12,170 nucleotides of DNA from DTBU01 sp964568845 (GCA_964568845.1 CAZMSC010000042.1:1-12170); one strand, 5' to 3'; numbered from the stretch's first letter, positions 1 through 7,826 are shown. Translations and numbers: made by a program. Notes: a model not told the origin generated them from the sequence alone.

Positions 1-1
1 C

Positions 2-1279
2 TGGCGTACAAATACATGCGGACACGGTTCAATAACGAGCTTGTCCGGCACCCCATTCTGGGAGCTCGTCGGCATAACGATGGTTAATAAGCATCCCATC
101 GCTGTTAGCGTCATGTACTTAGCGCCGCTCAGCATAATATTCAATATATGGTTCTGGTACTTCGTATACCTTATTCTGATGCAAGTTGCATATATCATGG
201 GTTATTACACGGGCCTCAGAGAGGAGCCGACTGGATGCTGTAGATGTTGGGGTCCTGTGAATGTCAGAATGGATGAGCCTTTTAAGTGGAATGCGTTCGC
301 ATCCGGCGGGATGATCGCTTTAACCCTCTTCTACCTTATCATAAGGTGGCGTTATATAAGAGATACTCTTAGAGCAGCCTTTGGATCGTATAAAGAGTTT
401 GAAAAGGGTGAGCCGGCATCCTATAGAGTCGCATGGCTATTGTTCATAGGGGGGTTAGTGCTTATAATGGTTGTGTGGATGGTGGCGGGTATGGGTCCGG
501 CAGAAGCTCTCTTACTGCCCATAACCATATTCTTCTTCTGGACCACTAAAACAAGAATATGGGGTATGACTGGAACATACATCAGAGCTGCTGAACACGG
601 CCACACACTTTATAGACTTCTACTATGGCCTAGAGCACCAGAGCCAATTACTGAGTATCCAGGCTTCGTTATGGCGGCTCATCTTAGCGAATTCAACGTA
701 GATTGTCCTGAAAACCAGAATGCGGGCTCATACTTCTCGGCTTTTGCATCCTATAAACTTGCAGATTTACTTAAAGTCGATACGAGGAATGTGTTTAAAG
801 CCCTTTTGGTAGTTCAGGCAATCACGCCGTTGGTAAGCACAATCACATACATTTGGGGCTTTCACGTGTTTGGCGGCGCTAGAGTCGGATGGGGCATATA
901 TGCCTCTTCACCACCTCTAGAGAGATGCGCCAACCCAGACAACTGGAATAGACTTCCGGGAACAGACCCCTGGGTCCACATATTCGCCATAGGTTTCATA
1001 GCGATGGGTGCCATATCGTATCTCCACGCTAGGTTTATATGGTTTCCATTTGAACCCATAGGTTTCCTAATGGCCTTCAGCGAGGCATGCCTATTCTTCG
1101 GGGTGTGGCTTCCAGCCCTCATAGCATGGATACTCAAATACCTGACGCTTAGAATAGGCGGCTCCAAACTATACGAGGAGTATGGTATACCGATCGCGGC
1201 GGGCTTCGCCATAGGCTTCGTATCGATAAGCTTCATAGGTGGAATAATAGGGATATACCGATGGTTCTTCCCATTCTAA
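2..1279 (+). CDS. DUF6785/DUF6784-type polytopic membrane protein, 5' partial
   Basis: The frame is open to the left edge with no in-frame stop, so this is the C-terminal 425 residues of a longer protein. A TTG at 41 and later ATGs are probably internal. Long hydrophobic stretches suggest about 8-9 membrane segments, for example those containing IIFNIWFWYFVYLILM, WLLFIGGLVLIMVVW and FAIGFVSISFIGGIIGIY. A 'FWTTKTRIWGMTG' stretch and an amphipathic region around 'ENQNAGSYFSAFASYK' lie between them. The end, with a GGSKLYEEYGIPIAAGFAIG-like motif followed by a last helix, resembles the DUF6784 tail that follows DUF6785 in long bacterial and archaeal membrane proteins. That match is from memory of the family and is not searched. 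The function is unknown; a transport-like role is possible but unsupported. It ends in TAA and is followed by a pyrimidine-rich stretch. Confidence 0.75.
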   Translation, partial: WRTNTCGHGSITSLSGTPFWELVGITMVNKHPIAVSVMYLAPLSIIFNIWFWYFVYLILMQVAYIMGYYTGLREEPTGCCRCWGPVNVRMDEPFKWNAFASGGMIALTLFYLIIRWRYIRDTLRAAFGSYKEFEKGEPASYRVAWLLFIGGLVLIMVVWMVAGMGPAEALLLPITIFFFWTTKTRIWGMTGTYIRAAEHGHTLYRLLLWPRAPEPITEYPGFVMAAHLSEFNVDCPENQNAGSYFSAFASYKLADLLKVDTRNVFKALLVVQAITPLVSTITYIWGFHVFGGARVGWGIYASSPPLERCANPDNWNRLPGTDPWVHIFAIGFIAMGAISYLHARFIWFPFEPIGFLMAFSEACLFFGVWLPALIAWILKYLTLRIGGSKLYEEYGIPIAAGFAIGFVSISFIGGIIGIYRWFFPF

Positions 1280-1281
1280 AA

Positions 1282-1312
1282 TTCCCCCTCTATCTTTTAA
1301 CAGCTTTCTTTA
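1282..1312 (+). terminator. pyrimidine-rich possible transcription terminator
   Basis: Just after the membrane-protein stop codon the plus strand is rich in C and T (ccccctctatctttt, then ctttcttt). Archaeal RNA polymerase can terminate at T-rich tracts without a hairpin. The signal is weak because the T runs are short. Confidence 0.25.
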
Positions 1313-1462
1313 ATGAGGAATTAAATTGACCTGTCGATTTGCCAAGCTTCGATCATATAGTTTTTGATGTAAGATGTATGATTTTCGGGTGACTTAGATT
1401 CAACTAACCGTAGGCTCCGATATTTTTTAAAAATATGGTGGCGATTTCTGTTTAACTCATAA

Positions 1463-1475
1463 GAAAGTTTTAAAT
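1463..1475 (+). promoter_or_regulatory. BRE/TATA promoter of the mevalonate operon
   Basis: GAAAG (BRE-like, 1463-1467) is followed by TTTTAAAT (1468-1475). With the usual spacing of about 26 bases, transcription would start near 1498. That gives a leader of only a few bases before the ATG at 1505 and places the ATG at 1481 upstream of the transcript, which argues for the later start. The AT-rich palindrome at 1420-1436 lies about 35 bases upstream. Confidence 0.6.
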
Positions 1476-1504
1476 CAGAAATGTATAATGTTTCATTGTT
1501 AACT

Positions 1505-2737
1505 ATGACTGGAAAACCGTATGCTGCTATCATAGGAGTTGGCAGGACGAAGTTTGGAGAGCTTTGGTATGAGAATCCTGAGAGTATGGTTGTTAAGGCT
1601 GGCTTAGATGCCTTGGAGTCCGTAGATAAAGGTCTTCACAGAGCCGATATTCAAGCATGCTACTTCGGAAGCTTCATGTACCAAGTTACAAATAAGCTCG
1701 GCTTGGTTCCAGGCTACATATCTAGAGAGTTGGGCTTAAACGTACCTATGACTCAGACGGAGGCTGCATGTGCTTCAAGTAGCTCAGCTCTCCATAATGC
1801 GTGCTTAGCCATAAAGTCCGGTATTTACGATGTTGTCTTAGTTGGCGGTTTTGAGAAGATGACTGATAGGTATGTAAAAATCGCGGACGATCTTATGTTC
1901 GCAGCGGACCCGCATGAATTCGACTCTGGCTTCACATTTTCAGGTTTATACGCGACGATTATGACTAGGTACATGTACGAATTCGGTAGAAACGATGAGA
2001 AATGTAGAGTGGCGTTGGCTCAAATAGCGGTGAAGAACCACCATCACGCCGTTAAGAATCCGTATGCTCAGTTTAGAAGCGAAATACGTGTCGAAGATGT
2101 TTTTAAATCCACACTTGTAGCAGATCCGATAAGACTTTTACACTGCAGTCCAGTGTCTGATGGAGCGGTGGCTGTGGTACTGTGTAAGCCGGAGATTGCT
2201 AAAAAATATACGGATGATCCGATTTACATAGTTGCCTCCCAGCAGGCCACCGATCACGTATCGCTATTCAGCAGAATATCAGCGTTAGAGATCAGAGCTA
2301 CTAGGCTTGCCGTAGGTAAAGCCTTAAAAGAGGCGGGTATAGCGCTTAAAGATATTCAGATAGCTGAGGCGCATGACTGTTTCACAATAGAAGAATGTCT
2401 ATTCATGGAGGATTCAGGCTTCTACCGTAAAGGTGAGGGTTGGAAGAGGATATATGAAAGCATAGATTCATTTGGTGGTTCAAAGCATATACCGTATGTT
2501 GGAGATGGTTGGGAGGTTTTCGTAAACGTCGGAGGGGGGCTTAAAGCCGACGGTCATCCAGTTGGTGCCACAGGGCTTAGACAGGTCTACGAATGCTTCA
2601 AACAGATGAGAAATGAGGCTGGTGAAAATCAAGTTGATGTTGAAGGCGGTATTAAGTATGCTTTATGCCATAACATAGGTGGCAGTGGTGGGATTGCAAA
2701 TGTGCATGTATTGACCAGGGGGTCGGATTATGAGTGA
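1505..2737 (+). CDS. acetyl-CoA C-acetyltransferase (SCP2-type archaeal thiolase)
   Basis: A 410-residue thiolase that would condense two acetyl-CoA to acetoacetyl-CoA, the first step of the mevalonate pathway. Visible motifs are nucleophile Cys89 in TEAACASSSSALH, His290 in AEAHDCFT (the HDCF form is typical of the SCP2/archaeal type rather than the bacterial NEAF form), His351 in GHPVGATG, and Cys388 in ALCHNIGGSGG. All catalytic positions are present. An in-frame ATG at 1481 would add eight residues, but it lies before the predicted transcript start, and family proteins usually begin close to the 'AAIIGVGRTKFG' strand, so 1505 is preferred. The stop overlaps the start of the next gene by 8 bases, so the two are co-transcribed and probably translationally coupled. 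In archaea this thiolase forms a channelling complex with HMG-CoA synthase through a DUF35 protein; here the DUF35 part is fused to the synthase. Confidence 0.92.
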   Translation: MTGKPYAAIIGVGRTKFGELWYENPESMVVKAGLDALESVDKGLHRADIQACYFGSFMYQVTNKLGLVPGYISRELGLNVPMTQTEAACASSSSALHNACLAIKSGIYDVVLVGGFEKMTDRYVKIADDLMFAADPHEFDSGFTFSGLYATIMTRYMYEFGRNDEKCRVALAQIAVKNHHHAVKNPYAQFRSEIRVEDVFKSTLVADPIRLLHCSPVSDGAVAVVLCKPEIAKKYTDDPIYIVASQQATDHVSLFSRISALEIRATRLAVGKALKEAGIALKDIQIAEAHDCFTIEECLFMEDSGFYRKGEGWKRIYESIDSFGGSKHIPYVGDGWEVFVNVGGGLKADGHPVGATGLRQVYECFKQMRNEAGENQVDVEGGIKYALCHNIGGSGGIANVHVLTRGSDYE

Positions 2738-4235
2738 GCCTATAACTAGGAGGAAGATTACGGTAGACTACGGTATCAGAGTAAGTAAGTGTGAAATATG
2801 TGGCAGGAAGTATTTTCCACCCAAGTCGTTCTGCGACGTTGAAGGGCGTAAAAGTAGAATAACGTACGAAGACTACTTCTACAATAGGGGTGTGTTCTAT
2901 ACTGGAGCGGTCATAAGAAGACCTACGAACAAGTTCTCGTACTTAGGCTCGTTCATCGCAGGCGTCATCGACTTCAACGGGGAAGTTAAAGTCCCTGGTA
3001 GAATCACGGATTTTGTGGTAAACGGCTCCGAGATAGATTTATCTGAATTCATAGGTAAGGAAGTGTTGCCTAGGTTTAGGAGGCTTTACGTCGATGGTGA
3101 AAGCGGCTTAATATATTACTCAAGCTTAGTCTTCTCATTTATAGACGATTACTATGAGGCTAAGGACTATAAGCCTTTAAAGCCGTCTGAGAGTTCTGAG
3201 AGGCCTGGCATAGTAGGCTATGGGATATATATACCGAAATTCAGGATTAGGAACGATGACCCCTCTGCAGGCGCAGGGATCTTAGAGAGAGCAGTACCGT
3301 TTCCAGATGAAGACGCCACGACATTCGCTGTAGAAGCAGGCAGAAGAGCTTTAATACATGCTGCCTTAGATAGCCGCTATATTAAGAAGTGTTACATTGG
3401 TTCTGAGTCTACACCATATGCGGTTAAACCCTCGGCTTCAACAGTCATACAGGCTTTAAAACTTGGGGAGCCATATGAAGATGGCTTCTTCTCCGGCGGA
3501 TTAGATACGCAATTCGCCTGTAAAGCAGCCACAGACCTGTTCATAGATGCTGTAGCCTTAGTTGAATCTCCAATATTTAGAGGAGAATACGTAATGGTCA
3601 TAGGGGCCGATAACTCTCAAGCGGCTCCTGGTGATCCATTAGATTATACGGTTGGAGCCGGAGCCGCAGCGTACATATTCGGTAAGAGAGATGTGATAGC
3701 TACTCTTGACCACTATGCATCATACACATCTGATACGCCAGATTTCTACAGAAGAGATGGGGAGAAGTATCCTAGACATGGAGGGAGATTTACTGGAGAG
3801 CCGGCGTATTTCAAACATATACTGTCGGCTATAAAAGGTGTGCTTAAAGAGTCAGGGTTGACACCAGGCGACATATCTTACGTCGCTTTACATTCACCTA
3901 ATGTGAAATTCCCCGTTAGAGCAGCTTTAGACGCAGGCTTCTCTATGGATCAGATTAAGCCAAGCCTCGTAGCACAGTATATAGGCAATCTATACTCCGG
4001 GTCGAGTCCAACAGCTTTAGCAGCACTACTTGACATAGCTGAGCCTGGATGTAGAATTTTAATGGTCAGCTATGGATCTGGCGCTGGCAGTGACGCGTAT
4101 ATCTTTACAGTAACTGAGAAGATTGAGGAGAAGCGGGAGAAATCTATACCTGTACTTTCGCAAATAAACAATGTGAAACGTCAGTACGTAGACTACTCAA
4201 CCTATAGGAAGTGGAAGGAGTCAAGCGGGTTTTAA
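2730..4235 (+). CDS. DUF35 (Zn-ribbon/OB-fold)-HMG-CoA synthase fusion
   Basis: A 501-residue protein in two parts. Residues about 1-150 look like a DUF35 protein: a zinc-ribbon start (Cys21, Cys24, Cys35) followed by a beta-rich OB-fold stretch. Residues about 158-465 are HMG-CoA synthase, starting at GIVGYGIYIPKFRI, with the catalytic triad visible as Glu226 (IGSESTPYA), Cys264 (QFACKAATDLF) and His388 (ALHSPNVKFP). It would make HMG-CoA from acetoacetyl-CoA and acetyl-CoA. In the characterised archaeal complex, DUF35, thiolase and synthase are separate chains, with DUF35 bridging the two enzymes and sharing the CoA site; here the bridge is covalent to the synthase. Oddly, the fourth zinc ligand is missing: Cys35 is followed by D-V-E, so the expected second CxxC is CxxE and zinc binding may be lost or altered. 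The start ATG lies inside the thiolase end. Confidence 0.92.
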   Translation: MSEPITRRKITVDYGIRVSKCEICGRKYFPPKSFCDVEGRKSRITYEDYFYNRGVFYTGAVIRRPTNKFSYLGSFIAGVIDFNGEVKVPGRITDFVVNGSEIDLSEFIGKEVLPRFRRLYVDGESGLIYYSSLVFSFIDDYYEAKDYKPLKPSESSERPGIVGYGIYIPKFRIRNDDPSAGAGILERAVPFPDEDATTFAVEAGRRALIHAALDSRYIKKCYIGSESTPYAVKPSASTVIQALKLGEPYEDGFFSGGLDTQFACKAATDLFIDAVALVESPIFRGEYVMVIGADNSQAAPGDPLDYTVGAGAAAYIFGKRDVIATLDHYASYTSDTPDFYRRDGEKYPRHGGRFTGEPAYFKHILSAIKGVLKESGLTPGDISYVALHSPNVKFPVRAALDAGFSMDQIKPSLVAQYIGNLYSGSSPTALAALLDIAEPGCRILMVSYGSGAGSDAYIFTVTEKIEEKREKSIPVLSQINNVKRQYVDYSTYRKWKESSGF

Positions 4236-4238
4236 TCG

Positions 4239-4520
4239 ATGGCGAATATTAGTAGAATATTTGAATCGCAAACTGGTAGACTTAAGTTGCTGAATCTCCT
4301 GAAAGGAGAAGGCTATGGCGTTAGAATGCACGCCTACGAATACTTCGTAAGAGGCAGATACTTCATAGCGTTTATTCAGCTAATGCCTTCACGTAATATG
4401 GCCATCATAACGGGCTTTAAATGGAATGAAGAGGAGTTTAAAAGGAATCTTAACAAAATAATCGGGTTGATCAAACGTATAGATCCAACGATAGCTGTGG
4501 AATCCCGCTTACAATATTAG
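4239..4520 (+). CDS. hypothetical protein, 93 aa, third gene of the mevalonate operon
   Basis: I do not recognise this family. It begins three bases after the HMG-CoA synthase stop, on the same strand, so it is almost certainly in the same transcript. The 93-residue product has no signal peptide, membrane segment or cysteine. Its layout suggests a small alpha/beta fold: an N-terminal helix (about residues 4-21), strands around YEYFVRGRYFIAFIQLMP and MAIITGFKW, then a basic C-terminal helix (about EEEFKRNLNKIIGLIKRI). It is rich in Lys and Arg. No catalytic motif is evident. Codon use resembles its neighbours, and its position suggests an accessory role to the thiolase-synthase complex, but that is only inference. 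Confidence 0.75.
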   Translation: MANISRIFESQTGRLKLLNLLKGEGYGVRMHAYEYFVRGRYFIAFIQLMPSRNMAIITGFKWNEEEFKRNLNKIIGLIKRIDPTIAVESRLQY

Positions 4521-4539
4521 TCTTAAAAAGCGAGTAAGG

Positions 4540-4546
4540 TTTATAG
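4540..4546 (+). promoter_or_regulatory. TATA box of the zincin gene
   Basis: TTTATAG, centred about 31 bases before the ATG at 4574, predicts a transcript start near 4569, i.e. an almost leaderless mRNA. A 6-bp inverted repeat (AGAGAA-GCT-TTCTCT, 4545-4559) starts on the 3' edge of the box and lies between it and the start site. Confidence 0.5.
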
Positions 4547-4573
4547 AGAAGCTTTCTCTTCTCAATTGAGACT

Positions 4574-5068
4574 ATGTCTATAGCTGAACAATTGGATAAG
4601 AGCCGTGAATTCAACGACATCTTCCTATTGGTTAAGAAAGCTGTATATAAGACTCTAGGTAGGCGTAGGGTGGGGCTGATGCTCGGCTTATCCGATATGC
4701 CATCTGCGATAGCTGCATACTATTCGCCAAACGTCATCGTTTTAAACCGGAAAATCATTGAAAAACTTAAACGTGAGGCGAACGATGAAAACGTCTTCAA
4801 AAGCTATATATTTGAGGTACTGTTACACGAGTATCTCCACTCGCTAGGCTACGATGAGGTTTATGCTAACGAGCTTGCCTACATGATCTGTAAAAACAAT
4901 CTCGGTGAAGAACATCCGGCGACCAAAATATCTAAGTACGGTGCACGGTCAGTTTTTCAGTCGCTTAAAGATTTAGATGAAGAATTGAGATACCCCATAA
5001 GGATTAGACCTAAGAATATAGAGTTTATAAAAGGCTTCGACTCTGAAAACGTCACGTATCTGGCGTAG
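4574..5068 (+). CDS. small zincin-like (HExxH) putative metalloprotease
   Basis: A 164-residue protein with a clear zincin motif, HEYLH at residues 85-89, in a hydrophobic helix (FEVLLHEYLHSLGY). Family logic would supply a third ligand from the acidic residues just after (Asp94, Glu95 or Glu100). An N-terminal helix precedes a strand VIVLNRKII typical of the edge strand in minimal gluzincin/SprT-like folds. There is no signal peptide or membrane span, so it is probably cytoplasmic. The charged C-terminal half, about residues 118-164, has no motif I recognise. The gene has its own promoter, which separates it from the mevalonate operon, and it converges on the aldolase gene 19 bases downstream. 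Substrate and exact family are unknown; it could also be an inactive zincin-fold regulator. Confidence 0.75.
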   Translation: MSIAEQLDKSREFNDIFLLVKKAVYKTLGRRRVGLMLGLSDMPSAIAAYYSPNVIVLNRKIIEKLKREANDENVFKSYIFEVLLHEYLHSLGYDEVYANELAYMICKNNLGEEHPATKISKYGARSVFQSLKDLDEELRYPIRIRPKNIEFIKGFDSENVTYLA

Positions 5069-5087
5069 CTAGTGTCAGTTTAAGCGT

Positions 5088-5729
5088 TTAAAGCTTATAG
5101 AGTTTTCTTAGAAGCTCGATATCTCGTTCAGATATCTCGGCCGGTTTCACACCCATACATTTGGCTACGAAAGTCATCTTCGCGCACTCCTCCAGAATTT
5201 CCATAGCTGTTACTGCCTCATAGATATCGTAGCCCAACGTCACAGCTCCATGGTTTTGAAGAAGTATCACGCGACTGCCCATAGCCGCCTCAGCCACGGC
5301 CTCACCCAGCTCTTTGGTTCCAGGATATATGAAGGGAACTATAGGCGCTCTAGCTATCATTAAAGCAGCCTCTAAAGTTATGGGTCTGAACTCCACGCCA
5401 GCTAATGTAAGGCCTGTTGCATAAGGCGGATGACAGTGGAGTACACAGTTTACATCAACCCGCCGCTTATATATCGATACGTGAATGGGCCACTCCATAG
5501 AGGGTTTATAGACTCCTTCCAATAGATTTCCCTCCAAGTCTATTTTGACAAGGTCTTCTATGTTTAACTTAGGTTTATACAGCCCAGACGGCGTTATCCA
5601 AACCTCACTGGTCTCAGGTACCCTGTATGAGATATTCCCCCCTATACCCGTCATCAAGCCTTTATCGTGCATTATCCTCATAACCTCTATAAGCTCCCTT
5701 TTAACATCCTCCTCATCTACGTAACTCAT
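5088..5729 (-). CDS. class II aldolase/adducin family protein (L-fuculose-phosphate aldolase-like)
   Basis: A 213-residue zinc aldolase of the FucA/AraD superfamily with all expected motifs in order: GGNISYR (30-36), ITPSG (45-49), acidic Glu79 in KPSMEWPIH, zinc ligands His98 and His100 in LHCHPPYA, and His160 in LLQNHGAVTLG. Length is normal for FucA. Related archaeal enzymes cleave fuculose-1-phosphate to DHAP and lactaldehyde, and in methanogens this can supply lactaldehyde for coenzyme F420. Whether that applies here is inference. Ribulose-phosphate epimerase or methylthioribulose-phosphate dehydratase activity cannot be excluded from sequence. It has its own promoter, diverges from the THEP1-type gene and converges on the zincin gene. 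Confidence 0.85.
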   Translation of the reverse strand: MSYVDEEDVKRELIEVMRIMHDKGLMTGIGGNISYRVPETSEVWITPSGLYKPKLNIEDLVKIDLEGNLLEGVYKPSMEWPIHVSIYKRRVDVNCVLHCHPPYATGLTLAGVEFRPITLEAALMIARAPIVPFIYPGTKELGEAVAEAAMGSRVILLQNHGAVTLGYDIYEAVTAMEILEECAKMTFVAKCMGVKPAEISERDIELLRKLYKL

Positions 5730-5749
5730 CTGACCATCAACCCCGTCAC

Positions 5750-5757
5750 ATATTAAA
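5750..5757 (-). promoter_or_regulatory. TATA box of the class II aldolase gene
   Basis: Read on the minus strand this is TTTAATAT, centred about 24 bases before the ATG at 5729. That predicts a leaderless or nearly leaderless transcript. It lies in the 86-base divergent gap shared with the THEP1-type gene. Confidence 0.5.
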
Positions 5758-5780
5758 CAGTCGTCTCCTAATATAGCTAA

Positions 5781-5787
5781 CTTTAAG
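5781..5787 (+). promoter_or_regulatory. weak TATA-like box of the THEP1-type gene
   Basis: CTTTAAG is centred about 32 bases before the ATG at 5816. It is a poorer match than the other promoters in the window, but it is in the right place in the divergent intergenic gap. Confidence 0.35.
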
Positions 5788-5815
5788 AACTTTTCTAAGA
5801 CTTTAGAGAAGATAG

Positions 5816-6361
5816 ATGGCTAGAAAATTTCTCATAACCGGATTACCAGGTGTGGGTAAGACTACGGTTTTATTGAAGACTATTCAAATACTTAAAACTG
5901 AGGGGTTACGTGTTGGCGGCATGGTCTGCCGAGAAGTTAGAGTAGAAGGCGTCAGAATAGGCTTTAAAGTTGAAGATTTGGAAAGCGGCCAATGGGGGTG
6001 GCTGGCTAACGTAGAGTTTAAAACTCCTGTTAAAGTTGGCAAGTATGGTGTTAACGTAGAAGACCTTGAAAATGTAGGGGTTAGAGCTTTAAGAAGAGCA
6101 CTATTGGATGAAAATGTACCAATCATAGCGTTGGATGAAATAGGACCTATGGAGCTTAAAAGCAAGCTGTTTTATGAAACAGTCGTAGACATAGTTAAAA
6201 GCTCTAAACTACTGATGGCAGTTTTACACCATAGAATTGGCGGACCACTAATGGACTTTTTGAACAGCAGTAGCCCCATGATGGTTAGAGTCTCCCCCAC
6301 AAACAGAGATACGTTACCTAGGACTATTGCCACAATGGTTTTAAATACTCTACGAGCATGA
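5816..6361 (+). CDS. THEP1-type nucleoside-triphosphatase
   Basis: A 181-residue P-loop NTPase. Walker A is GLPGVGKTT at residues 9-17 (Lys15) immediately after a short N-terminal strand, and Walker B is IIALDEIGPMEL with Asp107 and Glu108. The DEIGxMEL signature and small size match the THEP1 family, whose members hydrolyse ATP, GTP and other NTPs and whose role in the cell is not settled. The order Walker A, a beta-rich insertion (residues about 33-75), Walker B and a C-terminal HHR segment (137-139) fits that family. No membrane segment or fusion is seen. It converges with the Clp1-type kinase gene with about 50 bases between stops; both are P-loop nucleotide enzymes, but a functional link is not shown. 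Confidence 0.88.
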   Translation: MARKFLITGLPGVGKTTVLLKTIQILKTEGLRVGGMVCREVRVEGVRIGFKVEDLESGQWGWLANVEFKTPVKVGKYGVNVEDLENVGVRALRRALLDENVPIIALDEIGPMELKSKLFYETVVDIVKSSKLLMAVLHHRIGGPLMDFLNSSSPMMVRVSPTNRDTLPRTIATMVLNTLRA

Positions 6362-6414
6362 ATTCGAGATACGGTAGACACTACGAATACCATACTTGTT
6401 TCTCATAGAACCTC

Positions 6415-7740
6415 TTATTGGAATGTACCAAGTTTCATAGGCTTTAAAGGACAGCTGAGGAACTTCTCAACTTCCTTCCAAGATTCTACGAGTTTAATGC
6501 AGCCTAACTTTATCATACCTATCGCCTGTTGGCATGGTGTATAAATCTTTAAAATCCTTCTTCTATAATCTATCTCTTCTATAACACCTATGCCGATGAA
6601 CTTCCCCTCCTTACCATATAAGCCAGCTATCAACCCCCTCTCAGATCCGAGCCACATAACGCTTACAGATCTGTTGTGGTTTTCAAACATCCTCTTTAAA
6701 GAATCTTTAGAGACAAGTTTCTCGTTCAAAACTAAAAGCAACCCGTTTGGCGTCTCTTCTCCATAAACCAATCCTCCATTAAGTTGCTCGTTGAGCTTCT
6801 TAAACCTCTCATCGCTTAAAACCACGCCTGTACCTAGGTCGTGGTTTAAAATTTTAACCCAGTTTATAGGTATTGATCTTATGGTTGCCCCCCTAAGGTT
6901 TTTCTGATAGCTGAGCTCTCTCAGCTCTTTCCGAGCTTCTCTACTCCTCTTCCTAGCTTTAGCCAACTGAGGGGTTTTGAGGACGTTAAATTTTTCATGA
7001 AGTCGTTTTATGAGTTCTTCAAGCTCCCCATCATGGCAAAGGACAACGATCAGTGAAGGCTTCAATGCTTCTGCTAGTTTAACTTTATACTCTACGGCTT
7101 TTTCATCGTCAACCCAACCATCCGTATTGACCACTACTAAATCCACGTTTAAACTTTCAGCCTCAGCCTTAAGCTTACATATGGCCTCTATGATTTCTGC
7201 CTCAAAACCCATAGGACTAGTAGATCCGATAAATTCTGAAGCTGTGGGATTTTGTTTGAACAGGTCGGGTGATGGTGTTTTAGGTATAGCTAGACTCACG
7301 GTTGTTGGAGGACCCACCTCGGCTTGACCGACATCTCCCTCTATAATGCCAACTTTTAAACCGTTTGAAAGCATACTGTTGGTGATAAGTGTACATAGTG
7401 TGGATTTTCCGGCGTCTACAGCTCCAATAACCAACACTGTGCCCTTAACTTCAGAGACTCTGTCAACTATTTTAATCCATTCGGCGGGGTACGGCTCATC
7501 TATACGTTCAACAAACCCGTTGACTCCGTGCTCTACTTCAAGAAGGCTTTTCTCAACTATCCTGATGGGGATTGCTCTGAAAGCCCTTACGACCATTCTT
7601 CCCCCTCTGCTCAGTTCAACCCCCAATGCTTCAACTCTGCCTTCAAATATCTTCAATTGAGCAGGCCCACCTATCAGTAGACACTCTTCAGCCTCAGCTT
7701 CAAAACGCTTAGATCTACTCTTCTCCATAGTATCGCTCAT
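6415..7740 (-). CDS. Clp1/Grc3-type polynucleotide 5'-hydroxyl-kinase
   Basis: A 441-residue protein with three parts: an N-terminal beta-rich domain (about 15-95, with CLLIGGPAQLKIFEGRVEALG), a P-loop kinase core with Walker A GAVDAGKST at 106-114 (Lys112), the Clp1-family GDVGQ motif at 135-139 followed by PPTT, and NTDGWV at 205-210; and a C-terminal beta-rich domain (about 340-425). Archaeal members phosphorylate 5'-hydroxyl ends of RNA, and also DNA, and are related to eukaryotic Clp1 and Grc3/Nol9. A role in RNA repair or tRNA-intron handling is possible, and this window carries an intron-containing tRNA, but proximity alone is weak evidence. The stretch about 265-285 (KARKRSREARKELRE) is highly charged and helical. 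Start is at the first ATG, close to a TATA box; Met5 is an alternative. Confidence 0.88.
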   Translation of the reverse strand: MSDTMEKSRSKRFEAEAEECLLIGGPAQLKIFEGRVEALGVELSRGGRMVVRAFRAIPIRIVEKSLLEVEHGVNGFVERIDEPYPAEWIKIVDRVSEVKGTVLVIGAVDAGKSTLCTLITNSMLSNGLKVGIIEGDVGQAEVGPPTTVSLAIPKTPSPDLFKQNPTASEFIGSTSPMGFEAEIIEAICKLKAEAESLNVDLVVVNTDGWVDDEKAVEYKVKLAEALKPSLIVVLCHDGELEELIKRLHEKFNVLKTPQLAKARKRSREARKELRELSYQKNLRGATIRSIPINWVKILNHDLGTGVVLSDERFKKLNEQLNGGLVYGEETPNGLLLVLNEKLVSKDSLKRMFENHNRSVSVMWLGSERGLIAGLYGKEGKFIGIGVIEEIDYRRRILKIYTPCQQAIGMIKLGCIKLVESWKEVEKFLSCPLKPMKLGTFQ

Positions 7741-7760
7741 AACATTATTAACAGAGGGAG

Positions 7761-7768
7761 AATTTATC
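7761..7768 (-). promoter_or_regulatory. TATA box of the Clp1-type gene
   Basis: GATAAATT on the minus strand is centred about 25 bases before the ATG at 7740, fitting a leaderless transcript. It abuts the plus-strand TATA-like box at 7769-7776, so the two divergent promoters sit side by side and could compete for TBP. Confidence 0.45.
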
Positions 7769-7776
7769 TTTTAATA
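7769..7776 (+). promoter_or_regulatory. TATA box of radB
   Basis: TTTTAATA predicts a start near 7799 and a leader of about 44 bases that would include the AGGAGG at 7827-7832. A second TATA-like match (gctaaatc, about 7797-7803) behind GAAAAG would give a shorter leader. Confidence 0.4.
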
Positions 7777-7826
7777 GTGCTATGTTAGGATGAAAAGCTA
7801 AATCTTGGGAAATACTATTGACCTAT

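Noticed and set aside
1321..1533. 70-codon minus-strand frame in the gap before the thiolase
   Set aside because: It starts inside the thiolase gene, covers its promoter, and shows no motif or ribosome-binding site.
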